Source of the DNA: Drosophila pseudoobscura
Taxonomy: Eukaryota; Arthropoda; Insecta; Diptera; Drosophilidae
DNA length: 64,000 nt
Assembly: GCF_009870125.1 (NCBI RefSeq)
Contig: NW_022881696.1
Coordinates: 18,928 to 82,927 of the forward strand
Direction: 5' to 3'
Shown here in pieces: positions 33,281 to 46,419 of the stretch (its first letter is position 1; each line of letters starts with the position of its first letter). Both the position numbers and the translations under genes were made by a program. A model generated the notes under the pieces. It searched no databases, had not been told where the DNA came from, and saw only the letters and a list, made by a program, of their open reading frames with translations.

Positions 33281-33950
33281 GTGAGTTTTTGAAATCCTAG
33301 ACGATTCGATTGACTTCATTTCAAGCCGAAAGCCCAGTCTAATGATGAAAAGGGATTAAGGAGTTTACAAAAGTTAAACATATTCATGCCACTGCCACGG
33401 CATTGTTTTTTTTTCCTAGTTTTAAAATTTGTTCTGCAGTGAATCTATTTTTTTTAAGTTTAATAATTTGTATTAAGAGTGTATTAAAATATAACACAAC
33501 CATAAGATTCAAAAAGAAATGTGTTACTACGTTTGGTAGTACTTTTGTGCCTGTTTTTTTTTTTTGGATATCTAACGGTAAAAATACTGCCAGACGACTG
33601 CTAGACGGTCGAAAGTCTGGACTCGGCTCTGACCAGCCATTTCCCTACGAAAAGTGCCAAAAATCTCATCCCAAAACTAGCCAAATGATTTTACCCGTAA
33701 AATACTTAATATACTTAATATACGGATTAATAAAGGATCGTGTAAATTGAATCGTGTATGATACGAAATCATTGTGAATAAATTTCATTTCAAAATTAAC
33801 CCCAATTGCGGATATATTTTAGTCGAAATTAGAGGTTTAAAATAGCACAAAATCCGTCTTACACGTATATTTATTATGGCAATAAAATGTTAATTAAATG
33901 CTTTAATTATTTGCTTTGAGATTTAAAATTTGAAAAGTAAATACTCTTGG
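33281..33950. other. AT-rich island, possibly an old transposon remnant
   Basis: The base composition drops abruptly to AT-rich against GC-rich flanks, and the open frames are T- or A-rich without any domain. This is typical of degraded insertions, but no terminal repeats or coding remnants could be recognised. Confidence 0.3.
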
Positions 33951-34334
33951 GGTCAGGGGGCGGGCCAATTAGCAAAAACGTTCTAAACCGCAAAATTCCT
34001 TTCGTTTGGCAACATTCGGTTTCGTTTTTGTGGTTTTCCTTACAGATTCATACAGAACCCTTTTCTTCCCATACCAGGGATTCGGAGACCTGTTTCCTTG
34101 GCTGGTTCTTCGCATACCAGGGATTCAGAGCACCGATCAGAAATCTCCGTAAATATGTAATGGCAAAACTATTATTTGGGGCATGTATCACTCCGTGCAG
34201 TCCTTTTATTGGAAACAAGAGCAGTGCAGGATCTGCAGCAGGAGTGGGAGCTGAGAGAGCTCTCAAATATGCATAAACTAATTTCGGCTTATGCAACATT
34301 CTTTTCGGCACAGCGCCCCCGCGGCACTTCTGCT

Positions 34335-34392
34335 GCCTCCTGCCTCCTGCCTGCTGCCTCCAGCCTACTGCCTCCTGCCTCCTGCCTCCTGC
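34335..34392 (+). repeat. CCTGCCT heptamer minisatellite
   Basis: This is a run of CTGCCTC/CTGCTGC-type units. It is followed at 34422-34450 by a GTGCCGT heptamer array. Confidence 0.85.
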
Positions 34393-36020
34393 TGTAATAT
34401 TCATTACCTAGCTGGCCCATATGTGCCGTGTGCCGTGTGCCGTGTGCCGTCTGACGTCTGCCGAGAGCCGTTTTGGGCATCCTCCTCCCGCCCCTGAACC
34501 GATGAAACATTTAAATGCTAATAAATTTCGTTTACGAGGCAGATCTGAGCCGGACAACACGGTGGGACGGCTCATAAGAGAGACAGGTCTCCGCCGATGA
34601 CGTCCGCGCTCCGCTCCTTCCACTCCGTTGCAGAAAGAAGGTGCAAAGTCAGAGGCGAGCTTCAGGCTCCACGAATGCCCTGCCGAAGAAGTGGCCACAT
34701 CAAATGATTTATGGCTGCCAGGGCCCTTCGTCGCCGTCGCCGTCGCCGTCGCCATCGCCTTCGCCGTCTCCGGCTCTGAAGCTCTCCCATCCGGTGGTCA
34801 TCCGTTGTTTGTGCTCCCTTTTGAAGCGGTGGGGAGGGATGGGTGTGTGTGTGGGGGGGAGGGGGGGGGGACACAAATAGCTTGAGGAATTTACGGATGC
34901 GTTGGATGCCGGCTGTGGCTCGTGAATATTTGGTGGATGCCACAACAGTGCGTCATAAATCAATTTTAATGTGAAAAATAAGGCCGCATGCCTTTTCGGG
35001 GGGAATTTTTCATAAGCAAACAACAGAATTTTGAGAGGAATTCGGGAAGCGGGAAGCGGGAAGCGGGAATTCCTTGTCCATTCGATGGGGGAGCACGCCA
35101 CATGTGACACCTCGAATCCATTGAAGAATTTTCATGTTTATCCATCGATTTAAGGATCTGCTGTTTAGCCTTAGATATCCTTTGGGTCTCCTCTTCTTGA
35201 AGGCTCCATTAGTTTTGCCATTAAAGGGAATTACCTGAACATTTTTAATTCCCTTTCATGGCCTGTGGCCTCTGTTTTATTTCAGGTAACTCCCCCTACC
35301 CCTCCCCCTCCACCTCCACCTCCACCTCCCCCTCGTCCTTTTTCTCCTCTGATTTCCTTTTAAGAATAAAACGTGCAATTTGTTTTGAACGTAAGTTTTA
35401 AGACCTTAAAATTATCTCTGTTTATTTATGGGGCGGAATTCCCTCTAAGGATAACAGCGAGAGAACGCACAGAACTTTGTGCAAAACTTTACGACGAATC
35501 CCACAGCCAGAGGAGGCTGCCTTTGAACAGTTTTATTTCTGTTTTTGATACCCTGTAATTGGTGTTCGCGTGGAGTATGCGACGGTGCGAGTGGAGCGAC
35601 GATAGGCCATTGCTGCCGTGTGTTTACCCTATAATATTTTACAAAATATCGCATTTCATTTAGTTAGCGAGTGTGCTGGGGGCTTGCCCCCTATAGACAA
35701 ACCAGAGGCGGAGGGTATGCCAGAGTCCTGGTATCCTTTCCTGTCCAAATATCTGGCCAACAAGTTACCTTTTTGAAGGCAACAAACGAACCTTTAAAGA
35801 ACGGTTGCCAATGCGAGAATATGAAAATATTATCATCAGTTTTGTGTCTCTGTTGTATCCATAGAATCCACCACATTTGAAATTGTTGTCCTGGCTCTTT
35901 TCTGGCATGAAGCTTTGAGTATTTTTCAGGAATAAAATAATTTACATTCCTGCGAGTCGTGCCAGAAACAGTAGGAAAGAAAGGACATTCCTTCTGCACA
36001 CATGTACATACATATACTCT

Positions 36021-36025
36021 CCCTC

Positions 36026-36056
<31 letters not shown>
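36021..36056 (+). repeat. (CT)n microsatellite
   Basis: A CT-rich tract with an uninterrupted CT core in the second half. Confidence 0.85.
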
Positions 36057-36059
<3 letters not shown>

Positions 36060-37995
36060 GTGGGGTTCCTTCATGGGAAAGCTTAAAGAACATCTATTTC
36101 GTGTTGACTTTAAAGTATTTCGCATCGTGGGGCACCGCAGGAGGGGCAGGAGCAAACAGAGAGACACACAATGGGGCGAAGGCGGCAGGCGGCTGGCGGC
36201 AGGCGGCAGGCGGCAGGCGGTGGAGTGCCAAAAAACCAATTTTGGTCATTATCCGAGACCATAAATCAAAGTCCTTGCAATTAGCGGCGAAGGTAGAAGT
36301 CCATTTTAAAATGAATTAAAACCAAAAAGCAAATCCGCAAAACGAACCGCACGGAAAACCGCACGGACACCGGAACGGCAGATGGGTATTGAACGATGGA
36401 TGGGTATCCGGTGGAATGGTGATGGCCGGGACACAAGTGGACACAGATGGACGCATGGCCAAGTCATCTGCGTGACTGGCAAAGTGGCAAGGCTTATGGA
36501 CCAGCCCTGGACGGATGTGGCATCCACAGTGACTCTGATTGCCGCTGCCGCTGCTGCTGCTGCTGCTGCTGACAGATTGAGAGACAGAGCGGCAAAAACC
36601 ATGGAATCTCCTTGTCTGAATGAATCAATGAATGAGCGAGTCAATGAATGAACGAATGAATGAATGTTCATTTCGAGTCATTCAATTATCGAACGGCATC
36701 GTCCCCTGCCCCATCCCCCTCCCCCTCCCCCTCCCCCTCCCCCACTAGCCCTCTGTCGATTATCTTCCATTTATAATGGCGATTGGTGGGGGTGGGAGAG
36801 CCCCAGTGTCTGTTGGGGATTTGAAGTCTAGTTTTAATCAATCAATAAATTACGTCGAGCCGCCTGCCCTCCTCCTCGGATGGGAAGGATGGGTGCGTCA
36901 GGGACATAGATTTCGTGTTCGCTGAATGCGAAGTGATTTATGCAGGTATTGGGACGTCGTCGCCGCCACTCTCCCGTAATTACTGCCGCCAGTTCTTTCC
37001 AGTTCATTCCAATCCGATCCTGTCCTGTCCTGCCCTGTCCTGCCCTGTCCTGCCATGTCCTGGCCGGCGTGTGGTGCGGTCTGTCGGTGTCTCTTAATTT
37101 GATTTGTGTCATGGGTGCGGCTGGCGATGCAGGTTCGGTTCGCCAGGAGATGGGTGCGTGGAGGTGTGGCCTCCTCTGGACAATGGACACTGATTGCGCT
37201 TCGTCTCGCTCCCACTCTCCCTGTCTGTTTCCCTTCGGGTGTTGCATAGTTTGGGGCCTCCAAAGGGAGAAGAATCCGAAATCTTTCACATCTTAAGATC
37301 CCTAACGAAAAAAGGGTACGGCATGGGGGCATCACTTTCGTTTTAAAATTCAGGAGGGGAATGCTGCTGGTCGTTCCGCTTTCTGTTTTGAAAACAAAAA
37401 AGCTCTCTCCGGCCCTCAATTAGCATTCCCTGAAATCCGATAATGTCTGCCAGGGGGGGGGGGGGTCTCCCCGAGGGTCGCAACGTCAACAAGTCGCGCC
37501 ACTAATTAGCATTAGATGTGGATCAAGGATCAACAAGCGACGCGGACAGAGTGCGAGGACGAGGGAGACGAAGATGAAGCGCAGCGGAGGAGCGTCCAAA
37601 ATTTAATTTTCGAACGAGCCAAGCGGATGAAATGTCTGCTGGTCGGTCGTTTTTGGGGCTCTCAAGGCTCCTCTGCCGCTGCCCCGAGGAGTTGGCAAGG
37701 CCCCCTGCCCTGCCGCCTGCCCCCTGCGGCCCGTCGTCTGGGCCCCGTATTGGGGTCAGGTCAATTTATGGGGGACAGCGCTTGACCCGGGCCGCATGCC
37801 ACATGTCTGAAGAGGGGGGAGGGGTATCAGGGTATCAGCAAATTATTTAGCAAATGGACTTCAAGGCAGCTTTTCCTTTGTTCTAAATGTTTGCTTTGAA
37901 ACGGAAACTGAATTTGAGTGGCGGCATATCTCCGAGGTCCGTGCTCCGTTTTTGCGGCAGACAAGAAGGGATAACCGCAAAATGTCCAACCCCGT

Positions 37996-38017
37996 GGGGG
38001 GGGGGGGGGGGGGGGGG
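37996..38017 (+). repeat. Poly-G tract of about 22
   Basis: A long G homopolymer. Others lie at 34853-34870, 37453-37465, 38943-38961 and 44533-44545. They could form G-quadruplexes and are prone to length error. Confidence 0.85.
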
Positions 38018-39412
38018 AAGGGCCAAGCATGCGTCACTTTCCGCTCACTTAATGAAACGACGCGTCCCCCAAAAAAATACCCAGAGAAAATCCCAGTAAT
38101 GTGTCGCTGCTGCTTGACACGCAAGCAATTCTGTGAAAAGTTTAACCGAGGAAGTTTACTACGGAACGACTTCCGGGAAATACACTGGACAAAAATACCC
38201 ACAAAGATACGCAAAATACAAGCCAGAAGACGGAAATCTGTCTTCCATTATCTGTCTATAATATTTATTGGATATTCCTGCATCAGAACTCTGCACTGGT
38301 GTTTGCCTATTTCTTTCAGTGTACATATGCATAGGTTTTGACGAGAGTCCTCAATGTGGTGGGCCGGCCAAGCGCCGCCTCCCGGTTGATCCTTTCATCT
38401 GGCAATTCTCAGATTGTTGTAAATAATTGCCAGCACTTGAGAGCGAGCCCGTCCCTTGTTCCCTATCCGGCAGGACCTTGAAAGTAGGTGAAACTGGGCG
38501 AAACTGGGGCAAGGAATGGGGGGGATGGGTGTCTGCTGGCCGCCACAGAGGCTCAGACCGAGGCCGAGACCGAGACCGAGGCTGAGGCTGAGGCTGTGGC
38601 TTTGGCTGTGGCATGTGTCGCCATTAACACAGTTGTGTGCTCGGAGGGACCTCTGAAACGGAAACCGGCAGAGCTCTCAGCTCTGTTCTCGGGGCCCCAC
38701 AAAGGGAAATAATGGAATAATGGAAATCAAATGTTAAACTGCTGGCAAAAGGAAATAAAGAGCAATTTGCTTGAATAAATATTTAGAAGAGTGTGCTCTC
38801 AAGTGGGATGTGGACGGACAATGCCAGCAAGTCAATGCCTGTATGGAGAGAGCATGGTAATTCCAAGGACTGCCTGCCACATCCGCTCTTCCATCCGTTA
38901 ATTGCGACCACACACACACACAAAGAGGGAGAAAGGGATCGAGGGGGGGGGGGGGGGGGGGAGGAGCTACAATTACAATTGATTAATCCTGGGAAAAAGC
39001 ACTTGACACAGCATAGAAAACGAAGGGGAATGGCTCCCTCCCCCTGCTCCTGCCCCCTCCAGTAAAACATACACAAACGAGAATGTCATTAAAAGTTTCC
39101 AAAATGTTGTCAAGTGCCCAAAGACGAAACTCAAACATACTTCACGAGACTCCACATATTTGTATGTTCGTGTGCGTGTGCGTGTCCTTATACGAATTGT
39201 ACTTACCTTCTACGTAGGAAGACCCACTCGAAGCACAAAGGACTCACACACAGCACAGCACAGCACAGCACAGCACATCGCATCACCTCGCATCTCCCAG
39301 GGACTCCCATTTCCCATTGTTATGAAATTAAATACTTGTCGAAAACAAGTGGGAGCCATAAATATATTGGCCAGCACGACTATGGCATAGCAGCTAGTGG
39401 CTCTCTCTCTCA

Positions 39413-39583
39413 CTCTCTCTCAGTGTGGCTAAGCAGTAAAGGACGAACGTTTCATGTCACTTATCTGCCGATTATCCATTTATTTGAAGGCACAACCTCC
39501 AGGTAGCAGAAAGAACCACTCTCTAGGGCGAAGAGAGAGAGGTTCTTTCCTCTCTTTTCCAGTGTGGCTAAGCACTAAAGGGT
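39413..39583 (+). repeat. Dispersed CAGTGTGGCTAAGCA motif copies
   Basis: CAGTGTGGCTAAGCAGTAAA at about 39421 and CAGTGTGGCTAAGCACTAAA at about 39561 each follow a CT-rich tract. A third, weaker copy (CAGTGTGGCTTAACC) lies at about 40824, also after CT-rich sequence. The origin is unknown. Confidence 0.7.
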
Positions 39584-40114
39584 GTGCTCGTGTCTTCCGA
39601 TCATCGAACGAGACCAAGGGTCTCCCGCAACATAAAGATCTACTCTCTCGCAGAGTAGCTCTCCAGCTTTTTGAGGCATCATCCGTTGGCATCTCTGCCA
39701 TTACAAATGCACTCACAATTCCAATAACCTGATAAATAGTGCTGACGTTTCCACTCCGCCCTCTCCGCCCTATCCGCCCACGTATTCAGATGTTAATTGG
39801 TTGCGACATTCAATTGATAGCTGGACAAATCGAATAATTACATGGATCCAGGTACATGGTAGCCCTTGCAGCCGCTGCAGTGTTCCGCTTGCGGAACAAT
39901 CCCCTCGGGTCCAATCGATAATCACGGCTCCCGCTTTGCCCCGTCCCCAGGGCTCGTCATCCGAATGGGAAACTTTGTGATTTCATAACCTTATATATAC
40001 ATCATGCATGAGGCGGCAGGAATTTGCCATTAATTAGTCTGCAGGTGTTGTGGCGGTGGCGATGGCGGTGGCGATGGCGGACTGCGGACTCCGGAGGAGC
40101 ACCAGGAACAGGTG

Positions 40115-40117
<3 letters not shown>

Positions 40118-40148
<31 letters not shown>
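40118..40148 (+). repeat. (GT)n microsatellite
   Basis: An uninterrupted GT repeat. A second one is at 41511-41536. Confidence 0.9.
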
Positions 40149-40150
<2 letters not shown>

Positions 40151-43100
40151 GGGGGTGGCTGGTAGTCTGCTCATAAAAATTGGCAAACAAAGGCAACTTT
40201 TTCGCCGAAGGACGAGCCGCGGAGCAGCACGACTGTGCGTGAGAGCAAGTGTGTGTGGCGCAGGGTTCGGGGCACGATTTACGTAAATTTTTATTACAAT
40301 AATAACGCCGAATGACGGGAACGACCCTCCACCGACAGCGCGAAATATACTTAATGAAAGAAAACCACAGCGATCGATTTGTGTATTGGCCATCCCCCCT
40401 GCCCCTTGCCTTTTGCCCCTTGCCCCATGCCACATGCCCCATCCTAGTGGGTGGGGACTGCACGACGAACCCTAATGATGACACATTCAAACGGGAGGCA
40501 GGCACCCCATCTAGGCCGTGGCACCGGTTGTCGGAGCATTTCCCAAATGACGTAAGAAGTTGCGAAAGGACGACACCTCGCCAAAAACTGTGGCACGGAT
40601 CAATAATCGATGTGTAAAAAGTCGGTTAATGTGAATGTGTCTATGCCCATGACTATGCTGTGTGTGTGTGTGGGTGCTTGTGGAATGGAAGGACCTCATT
40701 AAGAGTGCTGCAAGGATTTACTTACACCTTCAATGGACTCGCACTTTGGTAATTGCATGCAAAGGCGGAGGATTCCCTGCAGAAATCTTGTAGGAAGCCG
40801 TGCTCTCGCTCTCCCTCTATCCCAGTGTGGCTTAACCCTCACAGAGTATTACAAACTTTGGGAATAGATCTCAACATTTTAGTTACTTCAATCTCAAGTC
40901 AAGGTCTCAGCTTTTAGTGGGAAATATTCATTTCCTTTCACCTTTAAATTGCCATAAATTTCCATCAAGGGTATTTCAATCTGGTACCGAAACTGGTTTG
41001 TTTGGAGAGATTCTACAGGGGAAAACATTGCAGATTTGTCCATCATTCGGATGCACGACTTTCCATCGTACTCCCGCCCAAATGTTGGCCAATTTTCTTC
41101 AATGGAAATCGGCTTAAAGGCCAATTAAAGCCGTCTTGCCAGCAGAGGCCTATCCCTGGCATGAAAGAGCAGGGTCCTTTAAAGGCAATAAGCTCATTAG
41201 AGATGTGTGTGTGTGTATTGCTTAGACAAAAGCCGCCACTTGGTTTAACCACAGGCTTACGTATGTCTGCTCGTTTCGTACGCTTCTCAGGTGCGAATTA
41301 GACACGAAATTTATGTTGAAATCATTTGATTTGTGAGTATTTTGGCAAACTTTGAGTTTGCACATAATTCATTAAGTCCCCTGTCCTTCGTCCTTTCTAT
41401 GCGTGTGTGTGTGTGTGTGCTGTCAAAGCCAGCAGCGAAAACTAAATGCGGCCTAAGCCCCTCGCAAGTTTTCGGGCCTGTCTCTCTGTCTGTCTCTCTG
41501 TCTGTCACATGTGTGTGTGTGTGTGTGTGTGTGTGTCAATGTACGTGTCAAATGCGAATCCCAGTTCGTGAATCCCAGTTTTGGGCCCTGGACAGCAATC
41601 ACTGAGTCATGCCAGGCCGTGTCCAGGTTGCAGGAGAGAAGGATGCGAGGGTATGGAATGGAATTAATTTGATATATCGGAGTGGCTTTGACCCCTCCAC
41701 CGGATTTGATATGGGGGGTTGGTGGCGGCAGCAGCAGCAGCAGCAATGACAAGAAATTAACTCAAAAATTTGCCATTCCTGGAGCCAGAGATTGTGGGGA
41801 CTGTGGGGACTGTGGGGACTCGGAAGCGGGGATTCAATTCTTGAGAATGTCAGTGCCATTCACGTAGGTACTATCCTCCTCCTGGAGGCAAAATGGCGTT
41901 TATGTGTTTGCGTGTCAGCTATCGTGTCCCTGTCTCCCGGTGGCTGTCGACTGGGAGCAGTGGTGGCCATGTTGCATGTCCACCTGACATGGGGCAGACA
42001 TTAGCAACAATGTCCCCCGTACACGTATCCCCAGCTAAATGTGTGTCGAATTTGCTTTGCAACAAAGTATTAGGCAAACAAGTGCAACTGCAACTGCCAC
42101 TCCCACTCCCACTCCCACTCCGACTGCAGGGCGGCTTACACGGCTCCCTGTGTACACTGTACAGTGTCCCAGTAATCAATTCTGCTCAGGGCTGTCCCCA
42201 TTTCTCGGGGATCTTGTGTAAATATGTCGAATATTTCAAGGATCGACTAAGAGCACATCCAATGACAGCCGAATCCCAGTCACAAACTGTTTTTGGGGGA
42301 TCCTCCAAGGGCTCTTAACATACAGTTTCCCATAAGCCAGGTGCTCAAACACCGATTACTGGGACACCGAGTTCGTGGAAAATTTTGTTGATACCAGAAA
42401 TAATGCCACTCTCCAAAGGGGGAAATTAATGCCAAAAGATAGTTATCCTCGTGTGGGAACCACGCCATACGCGAGGGCTTGCGCCCTTTTCTGAAATGAT
42501 TGCAACTTTTGCAACACACGCAGGGCAGGGCGGGGCGGGGCAGAGGGGTCAGTGTGTGGGGGACACAGCCACAGGCACAGGCACAGGCACAAATTTGTCC
42601 GAGTGGTGCCTGCTGCTCCACAATAATCGACTACGTCGGCGGAGCGGAGCGGAATGGTGAATGGAAAATGAAGAATGAAGTCAGACACCACTTGTGCCTT
42701 TGTGGCAGTTTCTGGACCTTCCGTTCGACCAGACCGGACCGGACCGGGCCGGCGCTCGCTCGTCCTTATGGCTTATCAAACGCCAATCAAAATGGCTCCT
42801 CTGGTATATAAAAAAAGCAAAAAAAAAGAAAAAAAAGGGACGTAGGAGCCAGAGCCAGAGCGGGACGTGGCGTGGCGTTGCCCAGAGAGTGGCAGATGCC
42901 ACGTGTCAGGCTATTTAGCATGGAAATTCGCTTTGTTACGACTACTATAACCAGGACACAATGCTGCATAGTGACCCGGCCCGACCCGATCCGACCCCAT
43001 TCACAGGTTACATAAAGACTTCAAGGTAACCCCAACAGCAGAGCAGCTGAACAGCAGAGCAGCTGAACAGCAGAACAGCAGAACCATGGAACAGAACACG

Positions 43101-43874
43101 CAAACGAAGCATTTAAATCGATTTCACCCGCGAATAAGAGCGCGCGGGGCTCGACGCCAGGCAGGCGTCCATCGAGGCAGCGCCCGCAGTGGCTTGCCCC
43201 ACGAGCAAAACACTTGCCAAACGGGCGCATAGCCACTGCAAATTTATCTGACTCAGACTTAGACTCTGACTCTGACTCTCACTCTCACTCTCACTCGGAC
43301 AACCACTCTGACTCTGTTCTGCCCCCGTAATTTATAGAGCTTCGAGAGCTGGAGCACTCCTCCTTGCAAAGGTGCATGTGCTGGAAATGGGGTCTCGTCT
43401 TCAGTGTGCTTCATTTGCAAACACATTGCGGCCCAGTTTCGGCCGAATAACATCGATAAAACGAATAATGCGAATATGAACTAGGTTCTGCTCGGAAACT
43501 TTTCAAGCCACTTGGATGATGGCCAAGATATCTGCACTCCCAGAGAAATGCCTGATCCCAGCCCTCGAGGCTGGCAGGGATTTCTCTGATAAACTTTCGA
43601 TTTGGCAATATTTTGTTAGGTTTTCGAAAAGTTGAAATTTATTTAAACAATATTTATCGATTCGGCACATACATCCATTTTCGTTGAGCCTCGACAGCAG
43701 CGCTAGGGCCCGAAACCTGCCTGAACCATGGAAAATATGAGTGTTTGCCGAAAAATTTCAACTCTCCTCCTAACCCATTGCCAGCCGACTTGCCCCACAC
43801 CCCCGCACGGCCATCCATGGGGTTCATTCAATTGCCAAACGATTATCTCCGGCCTCATCAAACACATTGGCAGT

Positions 43875-43925
43875 GGCTGGGGCTGGGGCTGGGACTGGGG
43901 CTGGGACTGGGGCTGGGGCTGGGCC
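43875..43925 (+). repeat. GGGGCTGG/GGACTGGGGCT minisatellite
   Basis: Tandem 6-12 bp units of GGGGCT and GGGACT. Confidence 0.85.
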
Positions 43926-44826
43926 AGAGCATCCCTGACATCGGATCCGGGTTCGTTCCGTCTGACGTCGGGGATGCGGCCTGCCTGCAAATGAGCATCG
44001 CCGCCGCCTTGTTTGCGGTTCGCCCGTAGATCTACGGACTCTACGGGGGAATTTGTATGCCGGCGGGCGTACTCAATCTTTGCTCTTTTGTGGGTCTGTG
44101 CGGTGTGCAGGCGGTGTGTGCACTCGACTGGATATCGAATGGGGAGTGTGGAGTGGGGAGTGGCGAGGCGGGCTATCCGCATCCATTGGGGGGGGGCATG
44201 GCTAGCGATGCCACAAACTATTTCAGGTGCCTAATCGCATTCTGACAGTTCTGAAAACAGTTTTCACTCGATGGGGGCCAACTCCCGGGCCCAACGCATC
44301 CAAGGGATATCTGCACCACAGAGAAAGCCGAAGCCAAAGCCAAAGCCGAACTCGAAGCCGAAGCCGAAGCCAAGTGCCGAATCTGGCAAACAAACAGCCG
44401 CATTGTCATTGAAATGTTGGCAGGACTTTTTGTCTCTCTGTTCCTTTTGTAGGTTGGCTTTATCGTAGTTTTTCTGTTTTTTCTTTACTTTCGAGAATTC
44501 TATTTTCCTTTTTTTTTTGTGAGGGGCGGGAAGGGGGGGGGGGGGCACTCCCCAGTGCCTTTGCTCCATCAGCATCTATGTAGCTGTCATCGGGAGCCAC
44601 ACACTGATCCAGGCGAGGCTTTCGTTCGAGTTGGGGAGGCAAGGCACATCGGGAACTATAAATCAACAAATTTGACAGCAAAATGTGCAAAGTGGTAAAC
44701 AAAAACTGGCATCGGAAGCAGTTGCAGCCAAGGACAATGAAGGCAGAAGGACTGGAGCTGCTGCTGCTGCTGCTGGCTGCCCAAACGGATTGCACAAGGG
44801 AATTATTCGACTATTCGGCTTTCCAG

Positions 44827-44831
<5 letters not shown>

Positions 44832-44864
<33 letters not shown>
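44832..44864 (+). repeat. (CT)n microsatellite
   Basis: An uninterrupted CT repeat. Confidence 0.9.
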
Positions 44865-44867
<3 letters not shown>

Positions 44868-45417
44868 GGCCTGTGTCTGCGTCGGTGTCTGCCCGAAGGC
44901 CATTATTGGTGGTAATCAAGCGTGATTAATTGAATTGAAATTGAATTTTTGTTTTGTTTTGCATAACATGCTGCTCCTGGACGGCCAAATGCCCAAATGA
45001 TCCTCCCTCGGAGGGTGGGACACGTGCAATTTGGAATGTGGAATGTGGGTCAGGTGTCGGAAAAGAGGAAAACAGGAGAACAGGAAAACATGAAAACAGC
45101 CAACGGGTCGAGTGTTTTTAAAGCACTCACATTTTCTATACACATTCTCGACTCGATATATGTACCTTGGTTATTTTCGCCTGAAAGGGCGATGATTCTA
45201 CAGGGAAATCTAATACTGATTGAATGTGCTCGTATTCCTAATTAACACATTCATTACCATGACTACTCCCCAGAGCAATAGAGACAGGCAGAGAGAGAGA
45301 GAGAGAGTTAGCAGAGTAATAAATCTCTAATTGAGCAATGCATTGCCTCCACTCCACTCGAATCAAAAGAGAGCAGAACCATTGTGGGGATTGGGCAGAA
45401 CAAAGATTCCACCAACA

Positions 45418-45560
45418 ACATACACGAGGGTCGCTTCAACACATGGATCTACATGGGGAGTACCAACAGTCTACAGCACTGTGTAATTATACACGAGGGT
45501 CGGTTGGACATATCTACATCTGGAGTACCCACAGTCTGCAGCACTGTGTAAATATACATG
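45418..45560 (+). repeat. Tandem duplication of a roughly 70-bp unit
   Basis: Two diverged copies begin ATACACGAGGGTCG (about 45420 and 45489) and share GGAGTACC-ACAGTCT-CAGCACTGTGTAA. A third partial echo of TAGCACTGTGT follows at about 45560. Divergence shows it is older than the 467-bp duplication at 3964. Confidence 0.8.
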
Positions 45561-46419
45561 TAGCACTGTGTCATTTTACATGCATTCCGTATGCAAATGT
45601 ATGCATGCGTGTATGTGTGTATGTATGTATGTATTTATGCGTGTGCATTGCATTCTCTGTCACAATTAACGGCACCTTGCTCGTCTCATTTGTTGTGCCG
45701 TCACTTTACGAAAGCGTGTGGGCGCTCGCTCGCCGCACTGCCAGCTGATCGCGTCCACTGATAAGCAGATGCATTTCAGATTTTAAGGCCCGTCTAAACG
45801 CGACAGCGACAGCACAGAGAACACGCCGCTCTGTTGGATACTCTTTATGAATGGAATGATTCAAGTTTATACCGACACGAAACCGTGTTTACATCACGAT
45901 TACGATTACGACTCTTCTGGCATGGACCATTTATATTGAAGTTCAATTAAAAATTGAAATTAAATTGTTGGCTGTGGTGGCAGTTGGTCTCTGAATTAAA
46001 AAGCTGTACCTACATATCCTTCCCTCTTGCTGGGTCTGACGCAGCTCCGTCGCCAGCTGCTCTAAATGGGTTTTTCCACCTTGAATTCGCATTAAACACG
46101 AAGTGTTTTTCCTTAGAACAGGCCCAGGAGCAAATCTGGGAGCGGGTGGTGGCTCTCTCTCGCACTGATGGGTATAGAGGCGAGGTCTGACTTTTCATGG
46201 AAGGATGTACATACCTATAAGGAATGTCCTACTATGCATAAACTTGCTTTGTGTCTGTCTCTGTCAGAGGTTTAGATATATACGACTTTTTGGAAGATCT
46301 CAATAAATATGAATAAAATACGTAAAAATAACAACCTCGACTAACCCACCTTTCTGTTTTCTCTATCTCTCCCCCCCTCTCTCTCTCTCCCTCTTTCTCT
46401 TTCTCTGTCTCTCTTTGCA

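Larger units (their letters stand above)
33951..46400 (+). other. Large intron of the RhoGEF gene, dominated by simple repeats
   Basis: No gene is supported. Minisatellites and homopolymers are frequent: a CCTGCCT heptamer array (34335-34392), a GTGCCGT array (34422-34450), a GCCGTC run (34730-34765), G runs at 34853-34870, 37453-37465, 37996-38017, 38943-38961 and 44533-44545, a CTGTCCTGCC array (37018-37060), CTn at 36021-36056 and 44832-44864, GTn at 40118-40148 and 41511-41536, a GGGGCTGG array (43875-43925), and a tandem duplication at 45418-45560. Short open frames all coincide with repeats. Confidence 0.5.

Noticed and set aside
33403-33750. A 115-aa plus-strand frame
   Set aside because: It lies in an AT-rich island, with Phe/Lys/Ile-biased composition, no splice signals and no recognised domain.
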